Shown: one piece after another, positions 1 to 8,933 of the stretch
How positions within the stretch are numbered: the stretch's first letter is position 1
How the letters are laid out: every line of letters begins with the position of its first letter
Origin: Mariniflexile litorale
GTDB lineage: Bacteria; Bacteroidota; Bacteroidia; Flavobacteriales; Flavobacteriaceae
DNA: 64,000 bases
Reading direction: 5' to 3'
NCBI RefSeq assembly: GCF_031128465.2
Contig: NZ_CP155618.1
Coordinates: forward strand, 319,501-383,500
Notes under the pieces: model-generated
The model's input: the letters and a program-made list of their open reading frames with translations, nothing else
Database searches by the model: none
What the model was told of the DNA's origin: nothing
Program-made: the position numbers and the translations under genes

Positions 1-1274
1 TTAATGCCTTTTTTGTAAGCATCTACAATTACAGGAATAGAATGGTAGCCTGTCATCGTATTGGTTTCATTAGCATATAGCGTCCATACAGGTAATATTT
101 TTTTAGTCTCGTAATACGCTAACATAGAATTAACCATGTCTGAAACTTTGTCTGGAGCTAGAAATGTAAGTAATGGATTTTCAGCTCTAAAAGTATCCCA
201 AAGTGATAATGTAGAATAGGCGATATAATTGGTAGCTGTAACTATGCTATCGTTTTCTTTTCTAAATTCGCCATTTTTATCACTATAAGTTACAGGCGCT
301 ATTTGAGAGTGATAAAGCGCCGTGTAAAATATAGTTTTTAGTGAATCAACAGGAGTTTCAACTTCTATTTTGTTTAAAGCGGTATCCCAAATAGTTTTAG
401 ATTCTGCTTTTACCTTTTCAAAAGTTAAATCATCAATATCTAAATTCTCTTTTGCATTACTAACACTTACAGATGAAACTGCGACTTTCACAAATAATTC
501 ATTAGAAATTTTATTATCAAAAAATAGCTGAGATTTAACTTTGTCTCCTTCAGCAAACATGTTTTCTCTTTGTTTTCCATCTACAACTAATACATGTTGT
601 GAAATTGGTTTAGAAAATTTAGCAACAAAAAACACCTTTTGATTTTTTGCCCATCCCGTACTAAATCGGTAACCACTCATAGTATATTCGTCTTCAATGG
701 TAATAGATGTGCTTAATGCTTTATCCCAATTAATAGCGAATCCCAAATCTACGACTACAGATTGTTTATCATTTTCTGAAAATGTGTATTTATGATATGC
801 CGTACGTAATGATGATGTTAACTCTACGTTTATTTTAGGAGTCTCTAAAAAAACCTGATAATATCCTGGACTCGCCTTTTCATTATCATGACTGTAAGAT
901 GATTTATATGGAAGTGAATCCCTTGACGTGGTATTGATTGTTAAATCAACATTTTTATTTACTGGCATAAATAAGATATCGGCCAAATCACCAATACCCG
1001 TTCCGCTTAAATGCAAATGACTAAACCCTGCTATAATAGAATCTGAATAATGATATCCTGAACACCAATCCCAACTTGAAATACCATTGTCTGGACTTAC
1101 TTGAACCATTCCAAAAGGAACCGTAGCCCCTGGATATGTATGACCATGACCACCTGTTCCTATAAAGGAATTTACAAATTCACTTGAATCTTTTTCAGGT
1201 AGACTATTATTTACGTTATTTTTGCAACTAGTTATTAAAACTAAAAACAAGATTGACTTTGTAATGTTCTTCAT
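1..1274 (-). CDS. GH92 alpha-mannosidase-like lipoprotein (3' end outside window)
   Basis: The reading frame is open from an ATG at 1274 to the window edge, giving the first 424 residues of a protein whose family is usually about 750 residues long. It starts with a lipoprotein signal ending in LVLITSC. A GH92 N-terminal beta-sandwich follows, with the hallmark stretch FIGTGGHGHTYPGATVPFGM and then SPDNG. The start of the (alpha/alpha)6 catalytic domain is also present (FYTALYHSQIAP, SLWDTFRAENPLLT). GH92 enzymes are calcium-dependent exo-alpha-mannosidases. The region carrying the family's catalytic acid lies beyond the window, so activity cannot be judged. The gene is divergent from the LytS/LytTR pair, with 121 bp between start codons. 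This is the third GH92 of the window and the least like the other two at its N-terminus. Confidence 0.88.
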   Translation of the reverse strand, partial: MKNITKSILFLVLITSCKNNVNNSLPEKDSSEFVNSFIGTGGHGHTYPGATVPFGMVQVSPDNGISSWDWCSGYHYSDSIIAGFSHLHLSGTGIGDLADILFMPVNKNVDLTINTTSRDSLPYKSSYSHDNEKASPGYYQVFLETPKINVELTSSLRTAYHKYTFSENDKQSVVVDLGFAINWDKALSTSITIEDEYTMSGYRFSTGWAKNQKVFFVAKFSKPISQHVLVVDGKQRENMFAEGDKVKSQLFFDNKISNELFVKVAVSSVSVSNAKENLDIDDLTFEKVKAESKTIWDTALNKIEVETPVDSLKTIFYTALYHSQIAPVTYSDKNGEFRKENDSIVTATNYIAYSTLSLWDTFRAENPLLTFLAPDKVSDMVNSMLAYYETKKILPVWTLYANETNTMTGYHSIPVIVDAYKKGI

Positions 1275-1395
1275 AGCAAACTGTAGTAATTTAATGTTAA
1301 ATTTTCATGAATTATCTGGTTATTGAAATTAATTTAGACGGACAACACTTAAAAAGCCCTAAACACCAAAAAAAACTTATTTAAATTATATTATA

Positions 1396-2451
1396 ATGAA
1401 AAATGAAAATAAATTACACCAAATATCATGGCGTTATCATGTTGTCTTTTGGATGGTATACTTTCTATTTAATACATTCCGTTGGGGTAGCTATTTTAAT
1501 GATTATGAGTATTCATTGAAATCAAATATGTTAGGTTTTCCTATTCATATGGCTCTTAGTTATCTAAATATTTTTATTCTCATGCCGTTTTTGATCTATA
1601 GAAAAAAATATTTTTTATATATCCTTTCTGTTTTATCTGCCATTTTTATAATGGTTTTAGTAAAATTTAATTTAACGTATTTATTGATAAGTCAGAATGT
1701 ATGGCCCGAAGGACCAGAGTTCCTAAACAAATTATCTTTCAATTACACCATAGATATGATGATTGGTGAATTGTATGTTATCACATTTGTTGCAGCTATA
1801 AAAATAACACTAGATTTTTTAAAAGAACATAAAAGAGTCACGGACCTTGAAAAAGCACAATTAGAAACTGAATTACTTTTTTTAAAGAATCAAATTTCAC
1901 CTCATTTCTTTTTTAATACACTTAATAATATCTATTCTTTATCTGTAGAAAAGTCTGAAAAAACACCCAAAATAATATTAAAACTCTCTGAATTAATGCG
2001 TTATATGCTTTACGAAACAAAAGAGAGGCGGCAAACACTAGAGAACGAGATACTTTGTATCCAAAATTATATAGATTTAGAAAGAGTTAGATATGATGAT
2101 TCTCTTGAAGTGAATATGTCTATATCTGGCGATATTCAAGATAAAGAAATTGCCCCCATATTATTATTAACATTTATTGAAAATGCCTTTAAACATGGGG
2201 CGAATAAAAATATAGGTAAAGTTAAAATTGTTATTAACTTTAAAATCAAAGAAAATTTTCTTTATTTTACCGTTATTAACCCCTTACCATTAATAACAGA
2301 TCATAAAGACAACCTGAAGCAATCCAGTGGGATTGGATTGGAAAATGTTAAAAAAAGACTGGAATTAGGTTACAACAAAAAAGATTATGATCTGAAAATA
2401 AAAAGTCATAAAAATAAATTTGTAGTAAAACTCAAAATTAAAGTTGGTTAA
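1396..2451 (+). CDS. LytS/YehU-type sensor histidine kinase
   Basis: Membrane histidine kinase of the His_kinase (PF06580) type, 351 residues. Four hydrophobic segments lie at about residues 15-30, 45-68, 72-98 and 120-142. A short coiled linker leads to the phosphoacceptor motif NQISPHFFFNTLNN, with His170 as the likely phosphorylated residue. The ATPase N-box is FIENAFKHG (Asn262) and the G-box is GIGLENVKKRLEL. There is no obvious extracellular sensor domain, so the signal is probably sensed in the membrane. The LytTR response regulator follows 59 bp downstream on the same strand. The pair sits between a divergent GH92 gene and the convergent nagB fusion. It may control the GH92 gene, but nothing in the sequence proves that. 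Confidence 0.9.
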   Translation: MKNENKLHQISWRYHVVFWMVYFLFNTFRWGSYFNDYEYSLKSNMLGFPIHMALSYLNIFILMPFLIYRKKYFLYILSVLSAIFIMVLVKFNLTYLLISQNVWPEGPEFLNKLSFNYTIDMMIGELYVITFVAAIKITLDFLKEHKRVTDLEKAQLETELLFLKNQISPHFFFNTLNNIYSLSVEKSEKTPKIILKLSELMRYMLYETKERRQTLENEILCIQNYIDLERVRYDDSLEVNMSISGDIQDKEIAPILLLTFIENAFKHGANKNIGKVKIVINFKIKENFLYFTVINPLPLITDHKDNLKQSSGIGLENVKKRLELGYNKKDYDLKIKSHKNKFVVKLKIKVG

Positions 2452-2510
2452 TATTTAACAATACTCTCAAAGTAATTCTTATTAATTACTTATAATATAA
2501 AAACAAAAAC

Positions 2511-3221
2511 ATGACCATTAGTTGTTTAATTATTGATGATGAACCATTAGCAATAAATATTATTAAAAATTATTTAGAACAAATTGAAAATTTTGAAATA
2601 GTAAACACATTTAATAATGCTATAGATGGTTTAAATTTCTTAAAAAACAATTCTGTTGATGTTATTTTTTTAGATATCAATATGCCTGTACTAGATGGTA
2701 TTAATTTTATTAAAAGTTTAGATGAACCGCCCTTATTAATAATTACCAGTGCTTATGATGAATTTGCTATAGAAACTTATGAATTAGATGTTTTAGATTA
2801 CTTAGTAAAACCTATTGAGTTTCCAAGGTTTATGAAAGCTCTAAATAAAATAGAAAAAAGACTTGATATTGTAAAAACTCCTTTAGAAAAGACTAAAGAA
2901 CGTCCTTTCATTTTTGTTAAAATTGACAAAAAGAAAATGAAGAAAATTTTTCTTGATGAAATTTTAGTTATTGAAAGTTTAAAAGATTATTTAAAAATTA
3001 ATACCTTAACAGGTAGATACATTGTACACAGTACGCTATCGGATTTTACAAATTTATTACCTTCTAGGGATTTTATAAGAATACATAGATCTTATACTAT
3101 TGCCATTGATAAAATTGATGCTGTTGAAGGGAATAGTGTCGAAATTGAAGGACTTAGATATGTAATTGGCCGATCTTATTTGGAAGAAGTAAAACAGAAA
3201 ATTTTAAATTCTTCTATTTAA
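2511..3221 (+). CDS. LytTR-family response regulator
   Basis: Response regulator of 236 residues. The N-terminal receiver domain (about 1-120) has the acidic pair IIDDEP at residues 8-12, the phosphoacceptor Asp55 in FLDINMP, and a conserved TSAYD and KP pair (LVKPIEF). The C-terminal LytTR DNA-binding domain (about 132-232) contains the typical segments FLDEILVIESLKDYLKI and IRIHRSYTI. LytTR proteins bind direct repeats upstream of their targets. The gene is almost certainly co-transcribed with the LytS kinase just upstream. It ends before a stem-loop shared with the convergent nagB fusion. Confidence 0.92.
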   Translation: MTISCLIIDDEPLAINIIKNYLEQIENFEIVNTFNNAIDGLNFLKNNSVDVIFLDINMPVLDGINFIKSLDEPPLLIITSAYDEFAIETYELDVLDYLVKPIEFPRFMKALNKIEKRLDIVKTPLEKTKERPFIFVKIDKKKMKKIFLDEILVIESLKDYLKINTLTGRYIVHSTLSDFTNLLPSRDFIRIHRSYTIAIDKIDAVEGNSVEIEGLRYVIGRSYLEEVKQKILNSSI

Positions 3222-3285
3222 AAAATGGCAATACCATTTGTCAATTACTATTATTGGAAATTCAAACCATACATAGCATAAAAAA

Positions 3286-3321
3286 TTGATGGCTACCATT
3301 TATTAAAAAGATAACCATCAA
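3286..3321. terminator. stem-loop between convergent genes, likely bidirectional terminator
   Basis: The arms TTGATGGCTACC and GATAACCATCAA pair at 10 of 12 positions around a 12-nt A/T-rich loop. A-rich and T-rich runs flank the structure on both sides. It lies between the 3' ends of the LytTR regulator and the nagB fusion, where a shared terminator is expected. Confidence 0.5.
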
Positions 3322-3381
3322 TAACCAAAAAATAAACTAATTTTAAATGCTATTAATCAGAATTAGTATATACCGTTTTTT

Positions 3382-5319
3382 TTAAAAATAATAACGCTTA
3401 AATGCCTCAATAGCAGCATAATCTGCTAATCCTAAATCATTATATTTTTTTGCCGTTTCTCTATTTCTATCTTCAACACGTACCCAAAACTCTCTAGAAT
3501 CATCTCCTTGAAACATAACACCATCTTTTTGAGATTGGTGATAAAAAATAGCGTGTCGCTTTTTAAGAACTTGATCTGGACTCATAGGAACAGCCATCTC
3601 TATTTGCGAAGATTCCCACTCATGCCATGCGCCACGGTATAACCATACCCAACAATCATCCATGAAAGGTTTAGGTTTCAATATCTTTAATGCTTCGAAT
3701 AAACTATCTAAACAAACTTTGTGAGTTCCATGAGGATCGGCTAAATCGCCTGCTGCATAAATTTGATGTGGTTTTATTTCTTCAATAAGATGACACATGA
3801 TTTTTATATCGGCTTCAGAAAGATTACTTTTTTTCACAGTTCCTGTTTCGTAAAACGGAAGGTCTAAAAAATGAACGTTTTCATCAGTAAGCCCTATGTA
3901 TCTAGTTGCAGCTAAAGATTCACTTCTTCTAATTAAACTTTTTAGTTTTCTAACCTCAATAGAATCAATATCATTTTCAGATTTATTTTTTAAAAAATCT
4001 ATAATTTGCTGTGACTCAGTTGATTTTGAATTGAAAGCCATAGATATTTCAGCAAACTTTAAAGCTTCCTCATTAGAAACTGCAATATTTCCCGAAGTTT
4101 GATATGCCACATGAACCTCGTGTCCTTGTTCTACTAATCTATCAAATGTACCTCCCATGGAAATGACATCGTCATCGGGGTGCGGACTAAAAATAATCAC
4201 TCTCTTTTTTGCTGGTGTAGAACGTTCCGGTCTATAAGTATCATCTGCATTTGGTTTTCCTCCTGGCCAACCTGTGATGGTATGTTGTAATTTATTAAAC
4301 ATTTTAATGTTTAAATCATAAGCAGTGCCTTCTTCTGTTAAAAGGCTAGCCATACCATTATCATTATAATCCTTATCTGTAAGTTTAAGAAAAGGTTTAT
4401 TTGTTAATTCACTTAACCAAACTACAGCTTTCAGTTTTAATTCATCAGTCCAAATACATGATTTTACAAGCCAAGGTGTTTTTACTCTTGTTAATTCTGA
4501 TGAAGCTTCACTATCTAAAACAAAGGTTGTGTTATTATGCTCTTGTAAATAAGTTGCAGGCACTTGTGAAGTTACGTCGCCTTCTATAGTTTTCTTTAAT
4601 ATTTCAGCTTTACTAATTCCCCAAGCAAGAAGCACGATACGTTTAGCACTTCTTACGGTACCTATTCCCATGGTAATGGCTTTTCTAGGGACGTTATCAA
4701 TACCTAAAAAAGAAGGAGCCGCATCAATACGTGTAATATGATCTAAAGTTATACTTCTTGTTCCTGAGTTAATATGAGACCCTGGTTCATTAAACCCGAT
4801 GTGACCTGTTCTGCCAATTCCCAGTAATTGAAAATCCAATCCGCCATACGATTTTATTTTCATTTCATAATCAATACAAGACTGTCTAAGTTCTTCGAAA
4901 CTTACTGTACCATCTGGAATATTAATATGTTCTGGTGATATATCTACATGATCAAAAAGATGATCGTGCATAAAGTAATGATAACTCTGAATATTATCTT
5001 TATCCATAGGATAATATTCATCTAAATTAAAAGTAATAACGTTTTTAAAACTTAAGCCTTCCTCTTTGTGCATTCTTACAAGCTCTTCATACACTTTTAT
5101 TGGTGAAGATCCTGTTGCTAAACCCAAAACACAAGGTTCATTTAATTCTTCTTTTCTATGAATTAAATTTGCAATTTCTTTTGCTACTAAAATGGAAGCT
5201 TCTAAAGAAGAATCGAAAATAACATTATGAATTTTCTCAAAACGAGTATCTTCAAATTTACCTGCTTCTTTATACCCAATTCCTTCTTTTTCCTTATAGC
5301 TGATATCTTGTTTAATCAT
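3382..5319 (-). CDS. nagB: glucosamine-6-phosphate deaminase fused to a PIG-L/LmbE deacetylase-like domain
   Basis: Protein of 645 residues. The N-terminal half (about 30-290) is a NagB isomerase-deaminase that converts glucosamine-6-phosphate to fructose-6-phosphate and ammonia. Key sites are LGLATGSSP (phosphate binding), the catalytic Asp100 in FNLDEYYP, and GIGRTGHIGFNEPGS with His173 and Glu178. Thr171 stands where the E. coli enzyme has an Asp that assists the ring-opening His. The C-terminal half (about 372-560) is a PIG-L domain with the zinc motif SPHPDDD (378-384) and ADPHGTHK. Fusions of this kind are, as I recall, common in Bacteroidota, and the second domain's substrate is not certain. 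It may handle N-acetyl groups on GlcNAc derivatives. The gene is the last of the leftward cluster, 141 bp after the GH29 gene, and would take the amino sugar released by GH89. Confidence 0.88.
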   Translation of the reverse strand: MIKQDISYKEKEGIGYKEAGKFEDTRFEKIHNVIFDSSLEASILVAKEIANLIHRKEELNEPCVLGLATGSSPIKVYEELVRMHKEEGLSFKNVITFNLDEYYPMDKDNIQSYHYFMHDHLFDHVDISPEHINIPDGTVSFEELRQSCIDYEMKIKSYGGLDFQLLGIGRTGHIGFNEPGSHINSGTRSITLDHITRIDAAPSFLGIDNVPRKAITMGIGTVRSAKRIVLLAWGISKAEILKKTIEGDVTSQVPATYLQEHNNTTFVLDSEASSELTRVKTPWLVKSCIWTDELKLKAVVWLSELTNKPFLKLTDKDYNDNGMASLLTEEGTAYDLNIKMFNKLQHTITGWPGGKPNADDTYRPERSTPAKKRVIIFSPHPDDDVISMGGTFDRLVEQGHEVHVAYQTSGNIAVSNEEALKFAEISMAFNSKSTESQQIIDFLKNKSENDIDSIEVRKLKSLIRRSESLAATRYIGLTDENVHFLDLPFYETGTVKKSNLSEADIKIMCHLIEEIKPHQIYAAGDLADPHGTHKVCLDSLFEALKILKPKPFMDDCWVWLYRGAWHEWESSQIEMAVPMSPDQVLKKRHAIFYHQSQKDGVMFQGDDSREFWVRVEDRNRETAKKYNDLGLADYAAIEAFKRYYF

Positions 5320-5460
5320 TTATTGGTTTCTTTACATTATTGATATAAAATTACTTACTTAAGTCTTCTCAAAATCAAAAATTTCGACTAATAACCAATG
5401 TACTTCGGCAAAGGAATATTTTTTATAAAACCATCCATTTAAACATCTTTTGGTGTTTAT

Positions 5461-7554
5461 CTATTTTTCCATGACACTAATTTCTCCAATGGTAACACTG
5501 TTACCATTTCCTATGGCAGACACAGCCACAAAACGCATATATCTAGTTTCTAAAATATTGAATGTTTTTATTTGTTCTGTAGGATTGTTTTTAATATTTG
5601 AAAATTCTCCTTCAGCCTGCTTCGTCCAATTTTTATTATCCAAACTTGTGTAAAATTTGTAGTTAGAAATGAGATTTAAATTGCCACCTATTTGTTGTGG
5701 AAAATATTTAAACCCATTTATCTTTTGTTTAGCCCCCATATCAACAATTATTTCTTGAGGAAGTTTATTTTTCTCATCTCCCATCATCCAAGTTGTATTT
5801 GGATCGCCATCAATAATTTTATCGACTTTTTTTAAATCTCCACTTGTAGCAAAAATTACTTTCCAGTTTTCTTTAGACTTACCAAAACGCGCTGTATTAA
5901 TAGTGCTGCTAACATTTTCAGTTGTATTATAAGCTATTGCTTTTATTTTTAAAGCATTAGTGTGTTTAAATGGTATATTATATAATGTACTTTGAATTGT
6001 TGGTTGAGAACCATCAATAGTATAGTATATTTTATTGTTATTTTCAGCTTTTATAACGACGACTCCTTTTTTATTTCTTTGTATTACAGGAGAATAAACT
6101 AAAGTAGGTGCGTTATAAGCTTTAATTGCAGATATAACAAGGCTTGCTTTGGAATTTGTAATATTCACTCTAAGAGCAGTCGCTTCAACCCTTGGTATTC
6201 TTAATATTCTTTTATACCCAATAGTAGTCTCATTGGCTACGGTTTGCCATTTTCCATCTACTCTTGCTTCAACATTAAATTCTTTTACACGTTGGCCGAG
6301 TTTAATAGATTCTTGCAAAAGAATACGGTTTATAGCTGTAGGTTTTTCAAATTCAAATAAAACAGAAGCCGTTTTAACAGTATCGTCTGTTGCCCAATAG
6401 GTTTCCTTATTTGTATCTACTAAATTATTTACTGAATACAAATCATCATCACCTCGAACATTATCTGCTGAAATTTTGCATCCTGAAAGCAGTTCATTTT
6501 TAAAATCTGTTTTAATGATTGCTGTTAATTCTTTTAATCTAGCTTCGTCATTTTCATTAACAAGTCCTCTTTTATCTACAGGAAGGTTTAATAAAAGATT
6601 TGCGTTTCTTCCTATAGATTCATAATAGATATCTACCATGTCTTCAATTGGTCTAACTTTATCATCTTCAATGGCATGATAAAACCAACCTGGTCTTATT
6701 GAAACATCTGCTTCTCCTGGAACCCATTTTTCACCATCTTCATGCCCAGACATAAATTCTGTGTAATGTACTTTTCCTGCTAATTCATCTTTTTGGCGAA
6801 GTAAACTCCAATTTGTTTTACCCGCTCTTCCTTCTTCGTTTCCTATCCAACGTGCTTCAGAAGGGCCAACACCCCAGACTAATGTTTTTGGTGCAATTTC
6901 ATATATCATTTTATAAGTTTCATCCCAATTGTAATACTCAAGAGTGTTTATTTTTCTTGTTTCATTAGCACCTCCATAATAACCATCTCCACCATTAGCA
7001 CCATCAAACCAGATTTCAAACACGTCTCCATAGTTGGTCAACAATTCTTTTAATTGATTTCTGAAATATGTAATATAACCTGGCTTTCCATATTCTGGAT
7101 GATTTCTATCCCAAGGTGAAAGGTAAATTCCTAATTTTAAACCGTATTCTCTACAAGATTCGGCTAATTCTTTAACGACATCTCCTTTACCGTTTTTCCA
7201 AGGTGAGTTTTTTACGGAACGTTCTGTATAATCTGAAGGCCATAAACAAAAGCCATCATGATGTTTGGCTGTTATTATAATGCCTGTCATGCCAGCTTCT
7301 TTTGCAATACGAGCCCATTGTTTAGTATCTAAAGCGGTAGGATTAAATAATTTGGGCGATTCATCGCCATAGCCCCACTCTTTATTTGTAAATGTGTTTA
7401 ATGAGAAATGTACAAAAGCGTAAAACTCCATTTCGTGCCAACTTAATTGTTTTTGAGATGGTGTAGGGCCATATGCTAAAGGCGGCTTAACTTGCTCTTT
7501 ACAGCTATTTAAAAGAAGAAGGCTAAAAGAACAAAGTATAACAAGCTTTTTCAT
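5461..7554 (-). CDS. GH29 alpha-L-fucosidase with C-terminal discoidin-like domains
   Basis: Exported lipoprotein of 697 residues (signal ending LLLLNSC, followed by K-E, an acidic pattern compatible with surface display). The GH29 TIM barrel spans about residues 30-345. It shows LFNPTALDTKQW, the motif AKHHDGFCLWPS, and EIWFDGANG with Asp184 as the expected nucleophile of this retaining family. The motifs resemble the subfamily that acts on alpha-1,3/1,4 fucose. After the barrel come an F5/8-type C (CBM32-like) domain (about 350-455), a short chitobiase-C-like segment (IYYTIDGSQPT) and a second discoidin-like domain (about 555-695). It sits between the HGSNAT-like gene and nagB, with gaps of 227 and 141 bp, and may have its own promoter. 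It would trim fucose decorations. Confidence 0.9.
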   Translation of the reverse strand: MKKLVILCSFSLLLLNSCKEQVKPPLAYGPTPSQKQLSWHEMEFYAFVHFSLNTFTNKEWGYGDESPKLFNPTALDTKQWARIAKEAGMTGIIITAKHHDGFCLWPSDYTERSVKNSPWKNGKGDVVKELAESCREYGLKLGIYLSPWDRNHPEYGKPGYITYFRNQLKELLTNYGDVFEIWFDGANGGDGYYGGANETRKINTLEYYNWDETYKMIYEIAPKTLVWGVGPSEARWIGNEEGRAGKTNWSLLRQKDELAGKVHYTEFMSGHEDGEKWVPGEADVSIRPGWFYHAIEDDKVRPIEDMVDIYYESIGRNANLLLNLPVDKRGLVNENDEARLKELTAIIKTDFKNELLSGCKISADNVRGDDDLYSVNNLVDTNKETYWATDDTVKTASVLFEFEKPTAINRILLQESIKLGQRVKEFNVEARVDGKWQTVANETTIGYKRILRIPRVEATALRVNITNSKASLVISAIKAYNAPTLVYSPVIQRNKKGVVVIKAENNNKIYYTIDGSQPTIQSTLYNIPFKHTNALKIKAIAYNTTENVSSTINTARFGKSKENWKVIFATSGDLKKVDKIIDGDPNTTWMMGDEKNKLPQEIIVDMGAKQKINGFKYFPQQIGGNLNLISNYKFYTSLDNKNWTKQAEGEFSNIKNNPTEQIKTFNILETRYMRFVAVSAIGNGNSVTIGEISVMEK

Positions 7555-7781
7555 GGAAATATTTATTTTTTTAATAAATGCTAAAGTCTATAAAAGATTT
7601 ATCTAGAACGTATTATTTCGACAAACAACAATTTTAAAATGTATTTGGAACACTTTTTTTGAAGATAAACTATCATAATGCTATAAATATTCTAAAATAA
7701 TTAATTCAAGCCATTCTAAAAAATCTCATGATTTTATGATTGATTTCAATTGAAACCACTAAAGGCAAAAAACATTGATAA

Positions 7782-8921
7782 TTATATTTTAATATAAACT
7801 CTTTTCTTGTCAAGCCACCATCCTAACGACCAAGATAATAACATAAAAACTGTTGCTGTAATTAAAGCTCCAAATGAACCAGGAAATATATTCTGAAAAA
7901 CATTTTCACTGACCCATTCAAAAAGATCCATGCCTGAACTTGTTTTAATATGACGTAAAACGATATAAAACAACTCAGAAAACAAATAAATAAACAAAGG
8001 ATTCTTTCCGAAAACCTCAAAAAAAGTAACACCAAACTTTACTTTTTTTATTTCCATTAAATAAATCAAAATTGCCATTATAGATAAATCTAATCCTATG
8101 GTGTATATAGTGAATGAACTCGTCCATAGCTTTTTTGAAATTGGAAATATTAAATCCCACCAAAGTCCTAAAGCTGTTAAAACAAAACCTGCAATAAGTA
8201 ACTTAGAAATACCTTCAAAAGTCTTTCCTTTTTGTTGCACAAAAACTCCTGCTACAAATCCTGCAACAACATTTACAATAGCGGGTAACGTACTTAAAAC
8301 ACCTTCAGGATCAAACGGAATACTGTCTTTTTTGTAAATATGACCTTCCCCTAACAGGTATAAATCCAATTTAGTAACGGCATTAGTAGCCATATTTAAA
8401 ACCCCACCTGAGTCGCCAAACATATATAATATTGCCCAATAACCTAACAGAATAATTCCTGATAAAATTAACGCCATTCTTTGTGATAGGGAATAGAAAA
8501 TAATAGATGTAAAAAAGTAGCATAAAGCAATACGTTGCAACACGCCCATGATACGAGTCTCGCTAATTGGCTTTAGTTCCCATGATCCATCTACTTGTTG
8601 AAAAAATGGAAACCAATACATTAAATATCCTATCAAAAAAATAAGAAACGTTCGTTTTAATATTTTTTTCCAAACACTTCTGGATGAAGCTGATTTTAGT
8701 TTTCCAATTGAAAAACTCATGGCATTACCCATGGCAAATAGAAATGAAGGAAACACTAAATCAGCAAGTGTAAATCCAAACCAATTGGCATGTATCAAAA
8801 AAGAGTACAAGGGAGCTCCAGTACCAGGTGTGTTAACAACAATCATTAAACAAATGGTTAAACCTCTAAAAACATCAAGCGACAAAAACCGATTAGATTC
8901 TTTAATACGTGCTACTTCCAT
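7782..8921 (-). CDS. HGSNAT-like transmembrane N-acetyltransferase (DUF5009/NagX family)
   Basis: Polytopic inner-membrane protein of 379 residues with about ten hydrophobic segments. It begins with the family signature SLDVFRGLTICLMIVVN. A second signature, HANWFGFTLADLVFPSFLFA, follows; its His44 aligns with the active-site histidine of human heparan-alpha-glucosaminide N-acetyltransferase. The human enzyme passes an acetyl group from cytosolic acetyl-CoA to terminal alpha-glucosamine on the far side of the membrane. That allows alpha-N-acetylglucosaminidase (NAGLU, GH89) to act. A GH89 gene is present in this locus at 20.7 kb. The start lies 12 bp after the SSS symporter stop, so the two are clearly co-transcribed. 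The acceptor here is not proven, and many bacterial family members have no known substrate. Confidence 0.82.
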   Translation of the reverse strand: MEVARIKESNRFLSLDVFRGLTICLMIVVNTPGTGAPLYSFLIHANWFGFTLADLVFPSFLFAMGNAMSFSIGKLKSASSRSVWKKILKRTFLIFLIGYLMYWFPFFQQVDGSWELKPISETRIMGVLQRIALCYFFTSIIFYSLSQRMALILSGIILLGYWAILYMFGDSGGVLNMATNAVTKLDLYLLGEGHIYKKDSIPFDPEGVLSTLPAIVNVVAGFVAGVFVQQKGKTFEGISKLLIAGFVLTALGLWWDLIFPISKKLWTSSFTIYTIGLDLSIMAILIYLMEIKKVKFGVTFFEVFGKNPLFIYLFSELFYIVLRHIKTSSGMDLFEWVSENVFQNIFPGSFGALITATVFMLLSWSLGWWLDKKRVYIKI

Positions 8922-8933
8922 TTATCAGATGAT

